Of a DNA stretch of 64,000 nt, positions 8,701 through 18,851 are shown piece after piece. The position numbers and the translations under genes were made by a program. Location of the stretch: the NCBI RefSeq assembly GCF_026000575.1, contig NZ_AP026910.1, positions 248,001 to 312,000 on the forward strand, given 5' to 3'. Within the stretch, counting starts at the first letter, position 1; each line of letters opens with the position of its first letter. The notes beneath the pieces were generated by a model that saw only the letters and a list, made by a program, of their open reading frames with translations, searched no databases and was not told where the DNA came from. This DNA is from Rhodoluna sp. KAS3. Its GTDB lineage: Bacteria; Actinomycetota; Actinomycetes; Actinomycetales; Microbacteriaceae.

Positions 8701-10025
8701 TGCTCAAGAAACTTCTTGCACTGGCTGCTGTGGCCGCAATCGGCACGACCGGGGCTCTTTACGCGCCAAGTTTTGATTACCAGGTTGGCTCTTTGCCGGC
8801 CAGCACCTCACTCGACGTAAAAGCTCGCGACCTTAGCCTGGTTTGCCCGGGAGGCCTTTACCAATCCGGTGGTGCCTCAGGCACCAAACTGGGTTCTTTT
8901 ATTTCGGTCGGCACACCTGAGATGGCCAGCCAATTCAATGGCCCCGATGGCACCGAGTTGGTTGAATCCGATGGGGTTTACACCGTGGTTGATCCGGCAG
9001 GCATTGCGACTCAGGGGTCGGCTTTGCTCAACGTGGGTCAAATTCAGCTTGGTAAAACCTCAAGCATCTCTGGGCTAGCCGGTACTGCCTGCCAGCGCCC
9101 ATCGAGTGACATTTGGCTGAGTGGCGGAGACACCACCACCGGTCACGAGGCTCTGCTCATTCTTCGAAACCCTACCGCCGTTGACGCAACCGTTGATCTC
9201 GAAATTTTCACCGAGGGTGGCGCTATCGACGCGGCTGGCCTCAACGGTATTTCTGTGGTTGCGGGCAAGGTCACGGTATTGCCGCTGGCCAGTTTGGTGC
9301 CGCGTTCATCGGGGTTTGTCACCCACGTGTCTGCCAAAGGCGGTGCAGTGGCCGCTTGGGTACAGCAACGCAATGTAAACGGACTCACAGCGGTAGGCGT
9401 CGACTACATTTCACCGTCCGCACCGGCGTCCAAAGAATCCGTTGTGCCAGGAATTTTCATTCGCGGTGTCGCACTGGCCAAGAAGCTGGCCGATGCTGAT
9501 GAAGCTTATGCCGACCTGGTAACTACGGTTCGCTTTTTCAATCCGGGTAATTCAGTGGCAACCGTCACCGCTCAAATTATGGGGTCAAATTCAAAGACTT
9601 TTGGCACTGTGATTCAGCAGGATGTAAAGCCTGGTGCCATGGTTGATGTGCCGCTAACCGAGCTGGCTGACGGTGACTACGTGGCTTTGGTAAATTCCAA
9701 CACCGATGTTCTGGTCTCGGTCCGGTTGCCGCGTGTGGTTACCGGTTCCGCTCCCGACTTTACCTGGCTGGCTACGGCAGACCTTTCGCTTACTGAGCGC
9801 AAAATCACAGTGCCGGCATCGGGGTTGACCAAACTTTGCACCTACAACCTTGTGACCAAAGAAATTCGCGTCACACGGGTTACCCCAAACGCGACGCTAA
9901 CCATTCCGGCTTCTACCGAACAGGTTGCGGCGGTGCTGATTGTTGACATCAATGGCGCGGTGGCAAATCTGCCAGTGCTAGACCAAAAGAACCTAAGCGG
10001 AAAAGTCTCAGTCTCGGTCCATTAG
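8700..10025 (+). CDS. DUF5719 family exported protein
   Basis: This 441-residue protein has a single N-terminal hydrophobic segment (residues 2-20, no lipobox) and an otherwise beta-rich, Ser/Thr/Val-rich body, with repeats of the type HEALLILRNPTAVDATVDLEIF. It matches the DUF5719 family by composition and by its conserved position after the whiB2-linked glycosyltransferase. It is probably anchored in the membrane with an outside domain and works with the upstream enzyme, whose stop overlaps its start. The biochemical function of the family is unknown. Its last 18 bases overlap the convergent zincin-like gene. Confidence 0.8.
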   Translation: MLKKLLALAAVAAIGTTGALYAPSFDYQVGSLPASTSLDVKARDLSLVCPGGLYQSGGASGTKLGSFISVGTPEMASQFNGPDGTELVESDGVYTVVDPAGIATQGSALLNVGQIQLGKTSSISGLAGTACQRPSSDIWLSGGDTTTGHEALLILRNPTAVDATVDLEIFTEGGAIDAAGLNGISVVAGKVTVLPLASLVPRSSGFVTHVSAKGGAVAAWVQQRNVNGLTAVGVDYISPSAPASKESVVPGIFIRGVALAKKLADADEAYADLVTTVRFFNPGNSVATVTAQIMGSNSKTFGTVIQQDVKPGAMVDVPLTELADGDYVALVNSNTDVLVSVRLPRVVTGSAPDFTWLATADLSLTERKITVPASGLTKLCTYNLVTKEIRVTRVTPNATLTIPASTEQVAAVLIVDINGAVANLPVLDQKNLSGKVSVSVH

Positions 10026-10418
10026 TTCCCAGGGCTCTTTGCCCAGCAGTTTGGCAACTGCAGAAAACACGCATTCTTCGATGTGCATTCGTTCGTGCAA
10101 AGCATCCGACCTGCGCACGTGCCCCAGGCGCTCAATTGGCAGACGGTAAATGATTATCGTCATGTCCTCGTGTCTGACTGACCAGCGGGTTACCGAAACA
10201 GCATCTGGTCCCAACTTGGGCGCATCGCGAACCTGCCATTTGAGGTTGCTCAGTTCATCGGGGTAGAACGACTGCAAGAATTCGCAGGCCCCATTCACAA
10301 TCTGGGCAAAGCTGGTGTTTCTGGAGCCAGTTCTAAACAGCGGGCTCAGCAACAGTTGGCGTGAACCGCGCCCGTGGCGGTCTCGATAACTGCCCCTAGA
10401 GCGTGACCCATCAACCAT
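10008..10418 (-). CDS. Zincin-like metallopeptidase family protein
   Basis: The 136-residue product opens with a basic Arg/Gly-rich tail (SRSRGSYRDRHGRGSR), then a small alpha/beta domain with TIIIYRLPIE and ending AKLLGKEPWEL. This is the pattern of the actinobacterial metallopeptidase-family protein (DUF1025-like) found between DUF5719 and manB. In the canonical family an HExxH lies just before the final G-x5-L. Here that position reads SAVAK, as in many actinobacterial members, but an HExxH string (His108-Glu109-Arg-Met-His112) occurs about 11 residues earlier. Catalytic activity is therefore uncertain. It is divergent from manB. Confidence 0.7.
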   Translation of the reverse strand: MVDGSRSRGSYRDRHGRGSRQLLLSPLFRTGSRNTSFAQIVNGACEFLQSFYPDELSNLKWQVRDAPKLGPDAVSVTRWSVRHEDMTIIIYRLPIERLGHVRRSDALHERMHIEECVFSAVAKLLGKEPWELMDRD

Positions 10419-10485
10419 GAGGCCAGTCTATTTGAGGGCCCGCCTTGGTATTCTTGTAGTTCTGCCACTAAAGATTTGGAGTTTC

Positions 10486-11907
10486 ATGTCTATCGACTGG
10501 AATGCACTCGTTAAGACCTACGACGTGCGCGGTTTGGTTGGCTCTCAACTGACCACCAAAGTAGTGGCTGCGCTGGCTGCCGGCTTTGTAGATGAGCTAG
10601 ATGCTGCCGGGCAAGATGTCATCGTTGGGCATGACATGCGCGACTCTTCACCTGAATTTGCCGATGCCTTTGCTGAAGGCGCTCAGGCGCGAGGCGCCAA
10701 TGTTGTTTCGATTGGCCTTTGCTCAACCGATGAGTCTTACTTTGCCTCAGGAATCCTGAATGCGCCGGCAGCGATGTTTACCGCAAGCCACAACCCTGCT
10801 ACCTACAACGGAATCAAGTTTTCACGAGCCGGAGCCAGAGGCATCAGCCTGGATACCGGTTTGGCCAACATCCGCGATCGGGCCAAGGCTTACATTGAGA
10901 ACGGCATCGACGAGGTTGATGAGCCGGGCACCTATCGTGACCTTCACGTTTTGGTTCCGTATGCCAGCTACCTCCGCGAACTGGTAAACCTAAGCTCGAT
11001 CCGTCCGCTAAAAGTTGTGGTTGACGCCGGCAACGGTATGGGTGGCATGACAGTTCCTGCCGTACTCGGCACCGCCTCAGATCTAGAGCACTTGCCGCTT
11101 GCAATTATCCCGATGTATTTCGAGCTCGACGGTTCATTCCCGAACCACGAGGCCAACCCGCTGGACCCTAAGAACCTGGTTGACCTGCAGAAAGCAGTCG
11201 TCGAGCACGGAGCCGACATCGGCTTGGCTTTCGACGGCGATGCAGACCGCTGTTTTGTAGTTGACGAACTTGGCCAGCCGGTAACCCCTTCAGCGGTGGC
11301 AGCGATTGTTGCTCGTCGCGAGATTGCCCGTGAGCGTGCCACCAATCCGGGTGCTCCGGTCACTGTGCTTCACAACCTATTGACCTCAAAGGTGGTCGAA
11401 GAAGTTATCGAAGCCGACGGCGCCAAGCCGGTAAAGACCAAGGTCGGCCACTCGCTAATCAAAGACCAAATGGCCGCTACCAACGCAATTTTTGGCGGCG
11501 AGCACTCGGCCCACTATTACTTCCGTGATTTCTGGGGTGCCGATAACGGAATGTTGGCAGCCATGCACGTGTTGGCAGAGTTTGGATCTCAAGATCTTCC
11601 ACTTTCACAATTTGCCAAACAGTACAACCCTTACTACCTAAGCGGCGAGATCAACTCGACCGTTTCTGATGTCCCAGCCGCCAAGGCTCGTGTTCAGGCA
11701 GCATTTGCTGACCGTGCCGACTTTGATGAGTTTGACGGCATCACAGCGCAAGGCAAGCCTGCCGAAGCTGGTTCATGGTGGTGGTTCAACGTTCGTTCAT
11801 CGAACACCGAGCCGTTACTACGCCTAAATGTCGAAGCCAAAAATGAGGCCGACATGATCCAGATTCGCGATGAAGTCCTAGGGCTCATCCAGCAGAAAGC
11901 AGAATAA
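10486..11907 (+). CDS. manB: Phosphomannomutase/phosphoglucomutase
   Basis: The enzyme interconverts mannose-6-phosphate and mannose-1-phosphate (or the glucose pair). The catalytic phosphoserine lies in [11 protein letters not shown] (Ser101-His102), and the magnesium loop is DGDADR (Asp250, Asp252, Asp254, Arg255). The C-terminal phosphate-binding motif is RSSNTEP. The ATG at 10486 follows GGAG at 10478-10481; an upstream GTG in the same frame would add 23 residues lacking homology to the family start [16 protein letters not shown]. Length is 473 residues. It is followed one base later by ahcY. Confidence 0.94.
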   Translation: MSIDWNALVKTYDVRGLVGSQLTTKVVAALAAGFVDELDAAGQDVIVGHDMRDSSPEFADAFAEGAQARGANVVSIGLCSTDESYFASGILNAPAAMFTASHNPATYNGIKFSRAGARGISLDTGLANIRDRAKAYIENGIDEVDEPGTYRDLHVLVPYASYLRELVNLSSIRPLKVVVDAGNGMGGMTVPAVLGTASDLEHLPLAIIPMYFELDGSFPNHEANPLDPKNLVDLQKAVVEHGADIGLAFDGDADRCFVVDELGQPVTPSAVAAIVARREIARERATNPGAPVTVLHNLLTSKVVEEVIEADGAKPVKTKVGHSLIKDQMAATNAIFGGEHSAHYYFRDFWGADNGMLAAMHVLAEFGSQDLPLSQFAKQYNPYYLSGEINSTVSDVPAAKARVQAAFADRADFDEFDGITAQGKPAEAGSWWWFNVRSSNTEPLLRLNVEAKNEADMIQIRDEVLGLIQQKAE

Positions 11908-11908
11908 T

Positions 11909-13381
11909 TTGTCATCGAACACCGCTTTTGAGTTCAAAGTTGCTGACCTTTCACTAGCCGAGGCAGGTCGTCACCAGTTGCGCCTGGCTGAAAACGAGAT
12001 GCCTGGCTTGATGGCCATTCGTGCCGAGTTTGCTCCGAGCCAGCCGCTGAAGGGCGCTCGAATCACCGGTTCGTTGCACATGACTGTGCAGACTGCCGTG
12101 CTGATCGAGACTCTTGTGGCTCTTGGTGCGCAGGTTCGCTGGGCGTCTTGCAACATCTTCTCTACCCAGGATGAAGCCGCAGCTGCTGTAGTTGTTGGCC
12201 TAAACGGAACCCCTGAAGAGCCAAAGGGTACCCCGGTTTTTGCTTGGAAGGGCGAGAGCCTCGAAGAGTACTGGTGGTGCACCGACCGCATCTTCGACTG
12301 GTCTGCAGAGGCAGAAGCACAGGGCGCTGACTACACCGGCCCAAACATGATTCTTGACGACGGCGGAGACGCCACCCTGTTGGTTCACAAGGGCCGCGAG
12401 TTCGAGCTGGCCGGCGCTGTTCCGGCCAAGACTGAAGCTGACTCTGAGGAGTATGGCGTAATTCTTGAGCTGCTGAAGAAGTCATTGGTCTTGGACCCAA
12501 CCCGTTTCACCCGCATCGCAGCTGAAATCAAGGGTGTCACCGAAGAGACCACAACCGGTGTGCACCGCCTATACGACTTCTTCAAGAGCGGCAAGCTGCT
12601 GTTCCCGGCAATCAACGTGAACGACTCGGTTACCAAGTCCAAGTTCGACAACAAGTACGGCATCCGCCACTCGCTGCCAGACGGTTTGAACCGCGCGACT
12701 GACACCCTCATCGGCGGAAAGACCGTTTGGGTTGCCGGCTATGGTGACGTTGGAAAGGGTTCAGCCGATGCAATGCGCGGCCAGGGCGCCCGAGTAATCG
12801 TCAGCGAAGTTGACCCGATCTGTGCTCTGCAGGCTGTCATGGATGGCTACCAGGTTGCCGCTTTGGAATCGGTCATCGAGACCATCGACATCTTTGTAAC
12901 CGCCACCGGTAACACCGCAATCATCAAGCCTGAGCACCTAATGCAAATGAAGCACCAGGCCATCATTGCCAACGTTGGTCACTTTGATGACGAGGTCGAC
13001 ATGGCTGGCATCAACCAGATTCCAGGCGTAGAAAAGATCGAGATCAAGCCACAGGTTCACGAATGGCGTTTGCCAAACGGCCGTTCGGTATTGATTCTGA
13101 GCGAGGGTCGATTGATGAACCTTGGTAACGCCACCGGCCACCCAAGCTTCGTGATGAGCACCTCGTTTGCCAACCAGGTTTTGGCGCAGATTGAGCTGTT
13201 CACCCGCACCGAAGAGTACCCACTTGGTGTCCACATCTTGCCAAAGGCTCTCGACGAAAAGGTGGCGCGTTTGCACCTTGACGCTCTTGGTGTTGAATTA
13301 ACTCAGTTGACTGCTCAGCAAGCGGCCTACATCGGTGTACCAATCGAAGGCCCTTATAAAGTAGACCACTACCGCTACTAA
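11909..13381 (+). CDS. ahcY: Adenosylhomocysteinase
   Basis: AhcY splits S-adenosylhomocysteine to adenosine and homocysteine, removing the inhibitor of methyltransferases. The 490-residue product has the NAD motif GYGDVGKG at residues 277-284, the substrate segment [13 protein letters not shown] and the typical C-terminus [10 protein letters not shown]. The start is TTG at 11909, two bases after the manB stop; the Shine-Dalgarno (AAGCAGAA) is weak, so coupling to manB is likely. The insertion-bearing length is that of actinobacterial enzymes. Gene order manB-ahcY-mtrA matches other actinobacteria. Confidence 0.95.
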   Translation: MSSNTAFEFKVADLSLAEAGRHQLRLAENEMPGLMAIRAEFAPSQPLKGARITGSLHMTVQTAVLIETLVALGAQVRWASCNIFSTQDEAAAAVVVGLNGTPEEPKGTPVFAWKGESLEEYWWCTDRIFDWSAEAEAQGADYTGPNMILDDGGDATLLVHKGREFELAGAVPAKTEADSEEYGVILELLKKSLVLDPTRFTRIAAEIKGVTEETTTGVHRLYDFFKSGKLLFPAINVNDSVTKSKFDNKYGIRHSLPDGLNRATDTLIGGKTVWVAGYGDVGKGSADAMRGQGARVIVSEVDPICALQAVMDGYQVAALESVIETIDIFVTATGNTAIIKPEHLMQMKHQAIIANVGHFDDEVDMAGINQIPGVEKIEIKPQVHEWRLPNGRSVLILSEGRLMNLGNATGHPSFVMSTSFANQVLAQIELFTRTEEYPLGVHILPKALDEKVARLHLDALGVELTQLTAQQAAYIGVPIEGPYKVDHYRY

Positions 13382-13406
13382 AGTTTCAGAAAGCACAGAG
13401 GGGTTC

Positions 13407-14084
13407 ATGCCACACAGTATTTTGGTCGTTGACGACGACAACGCGCTTCGCGAAATGGTTGGCATTGTCCTTGAATCTGAGGGCTTTGAAGTTAGCTATC
13501 ACGATGCTGGATCTGGCGCCTACGAGAAGTTCAATGAAGTCAAACCAGACCTAGTTCTTCTTGACGTCATGTTGCCGGGTATGGATGGCATTCAGGTTTG
13601 CGAGCAGATTCGCAGCGAATGCGGTACCCCGATCATCATGCTGACGGCAAAGACCGAAAGTGAAGATGTGGTTCGTGGTCTTGAAGCTGGCGCCGATGAC
13701 TACGTGGTGAAGCCTTTTGACCCTGCCATTCTGATTGCTCGAATCAAAGCTCGACTGCGTCCGTTGGCTGAGCCAGAGGGCGAGACCATCACAATTGGTC
13801 CACTTACCCTTGACATCGTGGGGCACGAGGTTCGACGCGGTGGAGAAAAGCTTTCGCTGACCCCGCTGGAGTTCAACCTCTTGCTGACCTTGGCTTTGAA
13901 GCCAAAGCAGGTATTTACTCGCGAGATGCTGCTTGAGACCGTTTGGGGCTACCACTACAAGGCTGACACCCGTTTGGTGAACGTACACGTTCAGCGACTT
14001 CGTTCAAAGATTGAGGCCGACCCAGATAACCCTCAAATCGTGACCACCGTTCGCGGTATTGGTTATAAGGCTGGCCAGAACTAA
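13407..14084 (+). CDS. mtrA: Response regulator MtrA
   Basis: This 225-residue OmpR-type regulator has a receiver domain with the acidic pair Asp9-Asp10, phosphoacceptor Asp53 (LLDVMLPG) and Lys in VVKPFDP, followed by a winged-helix DNA-binding domain ending TVRGIGYKAGQN. MtrA controls wall hydrolases, division and replication-linked genes in actinobacteria. The ATG lies 25 bases after ahcY. The cognate kinase gene starts at the next base after its stop. Confidence 0.96.
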   Translation: MPHSILVVDDDNALREMVGIVLESEGFEVSYHDAGSGAYEKFNEVKPDLVLLDVMLPGMDGIQVCEQIRSECGTPIIMLTAKTESEDVVRGLEAGADDYVVKPFDPAILIARIKARLRPLAEPEGETITIGPLTLDIVGHEVRRGGEKLSLTPLEFNLLLTLALKPKQVFTREMLLETVWGYHYKADTRLVNVHVQRLRSKIEADPDNPQIVTTVRGIGYKAGQN

Positions 14085-15677
14085 GTGAAACTTCGAGCAG
14101 CCGTTAGCTGGGCGCTCGGTCTCTTCCGCCAATTCCTGCAGGTGCGTGCGGTTTTCTCGACCGTAGTGCTGAGCGGTCTTTCGCTGCTCATCATCGGCGG
14201 ATTTCTCTCGTATTCCATCGGAAACGGTTTGTACAACACTCGCTTGACTCAGTTGCTCAACGAGTCTTCAAAGAGTGTTGTCGAGGTTCAAAACTCGTTC
14301 TCGGCATCTACCGTGACCGATGAGGTTTCACTGCAAACCCTGCTCAACTCGGTGGTGCCAAAACTTGAATCCACTGACTCAACCAACAGCCGTCAGGTTG
14401 CCCTATTGCGCACACCGGGCGGGGTTAGTACCCAGGCCCTGCAGAGTCCAATTTCAGCCGACTTCAATACCGGCCTTCTAACCCCCGATTTTCGTGAGCA
14501 GGTTCGCGCCTCCCAGGGCAAGTTGATTTACCAATCAATCGCAATAGGTTCGCAGGATGGTTCAACCCATCCGGGTGTTGTGGTTGGTGCCCCGGTAGAA
14601 ATACCAATTGCCGGAGCCTATGAACTGTATTTAGTTTTTGACCTCAACAACGAACAGCAAACCCTAGATTTTGTTCAGCGCACCCTCGTGTTTGCCGGAA
14701 TCGTGTTGCTGCTGATCATCGGCGCGATTACCTTTTTTGTCACCAACTGGTTGGTCAAGCCAGTTCAAGAGGCGGCTATGGTTTCTGAGCAGATCGCCGA
14801 GGGTGACCTTGAGAGCCGTCTGCCAGAGCGTGGTGAAGACGTCATTGCCAAACTCGCGCACTCGTTCAACCGCATGGCCGACAGTCTTCAAAAGCAGATC
14901 ACCAAGCTGGCGTCGGTTTCTAAAATGCAACAGCGATTTGTGTCTGACGTCTCGCACGAGCTGCGTACTCCGCTGACCACCATCAAGCTTGCCGGTGAGG
15001 TTATTTTTGCGAGCCGTGAAACCTTGCAGCCGGCAGCCCGCCGCTCGGCTGAGTTGATGCACGACCAGATCGACCGATTCCAAGATCTGCTCAATGACCT
15101 GCTCGAAATTTCGCGCTACGACGCCGGTGCGGTTGCCGCCGAACTTGAGGTCCAAGACCTAAACGGTGTGGTTGGAATGGCAATTGTGGGTCTCGAACCA
15201 CTTGCGGTTAGCAAGGGGTCGACGATTGAAATTTCGATTCCGCCGGGTGAGGTTGACGCTGAAATTGATGGACGCCGCATCGAGCGCCTGATTAGAAACC
15301 TATTGGCCAACGCAATTGAGCATGGCGAGGGCAAACCGATTCAGGTTGCCGTTGGGATGAGCGAGACCGCTGTTGCCGTGAGTGTTACCGACTCTGGTGT
15401 TGGAATGACTCGTGCCCAGGTGGACCGCGTATTTGACCGCTTCTGGCGAGCCGACCCGGCCCGTAAGCGCACGACCGGTGGAACCGGTTTGGGTTTGGCT
15501 ATTTCACTCGAGGACACCCACCTGCACAGCGGTTGGCTTCAGGTTTGGGCCAAGCCAAACGAGGGGGCCTCGTTCCGCCTAACCCTGCCGAGACGCAGGG
15601 GAATGGTGTTTACGAAGTCACCATTGCCGCTTCCGCCTAAATCCAAAAACAAGTCCAAAAAAGAGGTGAGTGAGTAA
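14085..15677 (+). CDS. mtrB: Sensor histidine kinase MtrB
   Basis: The 530-residue protein has two membrane helices (about residues 20-50 and 203-223) enclosing an external sensor domain. A HAMP domain, a dimerisation domain with FVSDVSHELRTPL (His291) and an ATP-binding domain with NLLANAIEH, DSGVGM and GTGLGLAIS follow. It phosphorylates MtrA. The start is GTG at 14085, directly after the mtrA stop, and the stop overlaps the lpqB ATG (TAATG). The Lys-rich tail is probably cytoplasmic. Confidence 0.95.
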   Translation: MKLRAAVSWALGLFRQFLQVRAVFSTVVLSGLSLLIIGGFLSYSIGNGLYNTRLTQLLNESSKSVVEVQNSFSASTVTDEVSLQTLLNSVVPKLESTDSTNSRQVALLRTPGGVSTQALQSPISADFNTGLLTPDFREQVRASQGKLIYQSIAIGSQDGSTHPGVVVGAPVEIPIAGAYELYLVFDLNNEQQTLDFVQRTLVFAGIVLLLIIGAITFFVTNWLVKPVQEAAMVSEQIAEGDLESRLPERGEDVIAKLAHSFNRMADSLQKQITKLASVSKMQQRFVSDVSHELRTPLTTIKLAGEVIFASRETLQPAARRSAELMHDQIDRFQDLLNDLLEISRYDAGAVAAELEVQDLNGVVGMAIVGLEPLAVSKGSTIEISIPPGEVDAEIDGRRIERLIRNLLANAIEHGEGKPIQVAVGMSETAVAVSVTDSGVGMTRAQVDRVFDRFWRADPARKRTTGGTGLGLAISLEDTHLHSGWLQVWAKPNEGASFRLTLPRRRGMVFTKSPLPLPPKSKNKSKKEVSE

Positions 15678-17362
15678 TGTCCTCTTTGAAGAAAATTCTG
15701 GCAATTATTCTGGCCACATCGGTTGCCTGGCTGGCAACAGGTTGTGCGCAGCTACCGACAGCTGGTGAAATTGAAACCGGCCCAGACATCAAGTCATCTC
15801 TAGAAAACGACTACCTGTACTACTCGCCGCAGGGCCCAGAAGATACTGCGACCCAAGAGCAAATTCTGCTCGGATTCTTGAATGCCGGTACCGGCCCACA
15901 GAACGACTATGCAATTGCTAGAGAGTACCTGAGTGAGGAATTCAAGTCTGTCTGGAAGCCAAGCAATCGTGTTTTGATTCGACAGGGTTTTCCTGAGATC
16001 ACCGAGCGCACCGATCAGGCTGCTGTCGTGGACCTCAAAGTTTCTGCCCAGGTGAACAGCCTTGGTCAGTACCAGGTAGAGCCTGCCGACACTGTCGAGC
16101 AGTTGACCTTCTCGTTCGTTCGCGAAAACGGCCAGTGGCGAATCTCCAACGCACCTCACCTGACCACGGTTATTCGACCGGTCTTCGACGTTATTTTTCA
16201 GTCGTATTCGATCTACTTCTACGACAACCAGTTGAACTACCTGGTCCCTGACGTTCGATGGTTCCCATCACGTGCTTCGACGAGTACCCGATTGATTGAT
16301 GCCCTGCTCAAGGGTCCTAGCGCTTGGCTGGCACCTGCCGTGACTTCGGCTATTCCGTCTGGCACAAAGCTTTCGCTGAGCTCGGTAAACGTGACAGACG
16401 GCCAGGCCATCGTGGACCTCTCGGCGCGTGCCCTTTCAACGACCTATCGCGAAAAGCAACTCATGGAAGCTCAGATTCGCGAGACCCTGCTTCAGTTGAA
16501 TTCGGTGTTTAGCGTGCGCCTGCTCATCGAACGCTCACCGCAGGACATCGTTGACATTCAAACCCTCGCACCATCGCTGGTTTCAACCACCCCGGTTGCC
16601 TTCCTAGAAGACGGTTTGAGCCACATTGATGTCACCTCAACCTCAAAGATCATTGGCACCAACGCCGTACTGGACACCTTTGGAGCCACTGAGTTTGGCT
16701 TGAGTGCAGATGAGGAAACATTGTTGGTCCGCGGCGCCGAGGGAATTTACTTCAGCAACTTCGGCAAGTTGGGTAGCCAGGCAAAATTGCTCGCAGCCGG
16801 TACCAACTTCATTGCACCGGTAATTGACCGACAGGGGTTCAGTTGGGTTTCTGGCGCGGCACCAGGCAGTGTTCTGCGTGTTTACGGTCAATCCGGCCAG
16901 GCATTGCCGATTTCGGCCAACTGGATGATTCCTCTGACCAAATATGAAATCTCAATTAGCACCGAGGGTTCGCGCGCATTGATTCTGGCCGGTAGCGGAG
17001 ACGAGCGCGAGATATTTGTGTCGGCGATTGTTCGCGACGAAAATGGTCGACCAATCGAACTTGCGGAACCAATCAAACCGGTGGCGGCATCGCTCCAGGT
17101 GGTTTCGGCGAGTTGGGTTAACCCAACCTCGATTGGTTACCTAGAATCTGCCGGTGGCGCGTACACCAACGTGAGTATTCAGACGATCGGTGGCATCAAC
17201 AACACCTTGCCTCGCATCGAAGCCGGATCCAAGATCATGGGCAACAGCTCAAGCAACGCAATCTATGTGCTGAATGCCCGCGGCGAGTTCTATCAACAGC
17301 GCGGTATCAGCTGGACGCTAATTCGAGATCTGGTTACCGCAGCGCACTTCCCAGGAATCTAG
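15677..17362 (+). CDS. lpqB: Lipoprotein LpqB
   Basis: LpqB is an outer-face lipoprotein that modulates MtrB. The N-terminus has a basic start, a hydrophobic core and the lipobox ATGC with Cys23 as the lipid site. A GerMN domain follows (about residues 190-290), then a beta-propeller-like C-terminal region. Length is 561 residues, normal for the family. It is translationally coupled to mtrB by a one-base overlap, making mtrA-mtrB-lpqB one operon. Confidence 0.93.
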   Translation: MSSLKKILAIILATSVAWLATGCAQLPTAGEIETGPDIKSSLENDYLYYSPQGPEDTATQEQILLGFLNAGTGPQNDYAIAREYLSEEFKSVWKPSNRVLIRQGFPEITERTDQAAVVDLKVSAQVNSLGQYQVEPADTVEQLTFSFVRENGQWRISNAPHLTTVIRPVFDVIFQSYSIYFYDNQLNYLVPDVRWFPSRASTSTRLIDALLKGPSAWLAPAVTSAIPSGTKLSLSSVNVTDGQAIVDLSARALSTTYREKQLMEAQIRETLLQLNSVFSVRLLIERSPQDIVDIQTLAPSLVSTTPVAFLEDGLSHIDVTSTSKIIGTNAVLDTFGATEFGLSADEETLLVRGAEGIYFSNFGKLGSQAKLLAAGTNFIAPVIDRQGFSWVSGAAPGSVLRVYGQSGQALPISANWMIPLTKYEISISTEGSRALILAGSGDEREIFVSAIVRDENGRPIELAEPIKPVAASLQVVSASWVNPTSIGYLESAGGAYTNVSIQTIGGINNTLPRIEAGSKIMGNSSSNAIYVLNARGEFYQQRGISWTLIRDLVTAAHFPGI

Positions 17363-17422
17363 CCTTTCCACAGATTTTCGTCTGCTCGGGTGCCGGTGGT
17401 TGCCCTGTGGCAGCATTCCAGA

Positions 17423-18073
17423 ATGCTCGACGAGTTTCTAGACCTGTTTCTGCCGACTAAGTGCCTGCTGTGCTTGCGTCCGCCATCGGTTATTTGCCAA
17501 ACCTGCGCCTCCAGTCTCGACCTACCAGCCCACCCGGTCACAAGAGGCGGGCTAAACGGTTATTCGGTGGTCGACTACTCGGCCGAAGTCTCGCAACTCA
17601 TCGATAAGTACAAAGAACACGGTGCCACCACGGTGGCAAAGGTTCTGGCTAAACCCATGGTGACCAACCTGCTCGCCAACGCCAGCCCGGGCGACTTCCT
17701 GGTGGTGCCTCCGAGTTCAAAGCAGTCGGTGAGGCGCAGAGGTTATGAACCCGCGACGGTCCTGGCAGCCCAAATCATTCGGCAGGCACGCAAAGCTGGG
17801 TTCGAGCTCAAACTTGCTCGCCAGGCTCTAACTCTTATCGAGCCGGTTCATGATCAGGCGCAACTGAACGCCAGGCAGCGGTTTGAGAACCTCGCCAACG
17901 CCATGGTGGGGCAGCACTGGCTTGCTGGGCAACCGGTCATTCTGATTGATGACATAGTCACCACCGGCGCCACCCTTCTGGAATGCCGACGTGCAGTCGA
18001 GGAGGCTGGAGGTTTTGTGAGATTTTTCTCAACTTTTGCTGAGACAAAGTCAAAAAACGATACGCAAAGGTGA
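17423..18073 (+). CDS. comF: ComF-family phosphoribosyltransferase-like protein
   Basis: An N-terminal zinc-ribbon-like part (CLLC, then CQTC) precedes a phosphoribosyltransferase domain whose PRPP loop reads VILIDDIVTTGATL. The protein is related to ComF of DNA uptake; in actinobacteria it sits between lpqB and hpf, as here. I chose ATG 17423 because the product then begins MLDEFLDLFLPTKC, like other members. A GTG at 17390 would add 11 residues, and neither start has a clear ribosome binding site. No other competence genes are in the window. Confidence 0.85.
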   Translation: MLDEFLDLFLPTKCLLCLRPPSVICQTCASSLDLPAHPVTRGGLNGYSVVDYSAEVSQLIDKYKEHGATTVAKVLAKPMVTNLLANASPGDFLVVPPSSKQSVRRRGYEPATVLAAQIIRQARKAGFELKLARQALTLIEPVHDQAQLNARQRFENLANAMVGQHWLAGQPVILIDDIVTTGATLLECRRAVEEAGGFVRFFSTFAETKSKNDTQR

Positions 18074-18080
18074 AATTGGG

Positions 18081-18111
18081 TATAACTTACTTTCACGGGC
18101 AACGTTGCCCG
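18081..18111 (+). promoter_or_regulatory. hpf promoter -10 and perfect palindrome in the leader
   Basis: A -10 like box TATAAC (18081-18086) is followed by the perfect 16-base palindrome CGGGCAACGTTGCCCG (18096-18111) at about the expected transcription start. It could be an operator, or a leader hairpin 8-12 bases before the GGAGG of hpf. No clear -35 is visible. Confidence 0.45.
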
Positions 18112-18126
18112 AAGATGGAGGTCATC

Positions 18127-18750
18127 ATGGAAGTAAACATCTCAGCCCGCAACCTAAGTGTTTCGGACCGATTCCGCGAGTACGTATCTGATCGAAGCCA
18201 CAAGGTTGAGCAGTTGGCTCACAATGTGCAGTCGCTCGAGATCAAAGTAACCAGACACGATCACAGCAAAACCTCCGGGCCTGAAGATCAGGTAGAACTT
18301 ACCGTTTTCGAACCAGGCCATGTAATCCGTGCTGAGGCACATGCCGGTGACAAATTTGCCGCCTTCGACATTGCACTTGGAAAGTTGGCTGAACGCCTTC
18401 GCCGAGCAGCTGATCGCCGCAAGGTGCACCACGGTCGCCACGGCTCAATCGGAACCAGTGAGCTAACCGCACACGATTTTGCCGAACTCGACATCACCCC
18501 GGCCGACTCTGATGTGCTGTTGGGCAAGGCTCGCCCAGAGGCCGAAGCTCCTGCACCAGACTTTGGTGACAGCCCAGTTGTGATTCGTCGCAAAGAATTT
18601 GAAGCCACCCCGATGACCGTTGACGACGCTCTGTACCACATGGAACTCATCGGTCACGATTTCTACCTATTCCTTGACTCAGAGACTGGCAAGCCAAGCG
18701 TGGTTTACCGTCGCAAGGGTTGGAACTACGGAGTAATTACGCTTTCTTAA
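18127..18750 (+). CDS. hpf: Ribosome hibernation promoting factor, long form
   Basis: The first ~100 residues ([18 protein letters not shown] onward) are the S30AE domain, which binds the 30S decoding site. The C-terminal ~60 residues ([19 protein letters not shown] to the end, with [13 protein letters not shown]) are the dimerisation domain of long HPF, which makes 100S ribosome pairs. Length is 207 residues. The ATG at 18127 is preceded by GGAGG at ideal spacing; a longer frame from 18070 would include the leader palindrome and is rejected. It lies between comF and secA as in other actinobacteria. Confidence 0.94.
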   Translation: MEVNISARNLSVSDRFREYVSDRSHKVEQLAHNVQSLEIKVTRHDHSKTSGPEDQVELTVFEPGHVIRAEAHAGDKFAAFDIALGKLAERLRRAADRRKVHHGRHGSIGTSELTAHDFAELDITPADSDVLLGKARPEAEAPAPDFGDSPVVIRRKEFEATPMTVDDALYHMELIGHDFYLFLDSETGKPSVVYRRKGWNYGVITLS

Positions 18751-18774
18751 CGTTTGCTGCCAATTGCTTGGATA

Positions 18775-18807
18775 GCAGGGCCCAGCCGGTCTCCGGTTGG
18801 GCCCTGC
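18775..18807 (+). terminator. Strong hairpin between hpf and secA, no U-tract
   Basis: Bases 18775-18789 pair with 18793-18807 (15 positions, one G-U) around a TCT loop. The stem is GC-rich, but the following sequence GTCTAAG has no T-run. It may still end hpf transcription, as U-less terminators are reported in actinobacteria, or protect the message 3' end. Confidence 0.6.
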
Positions 18808-18851
18808 GTCTAAGATTGATAGAGGACCAATCAAACGGTAGGGGCAATAAC

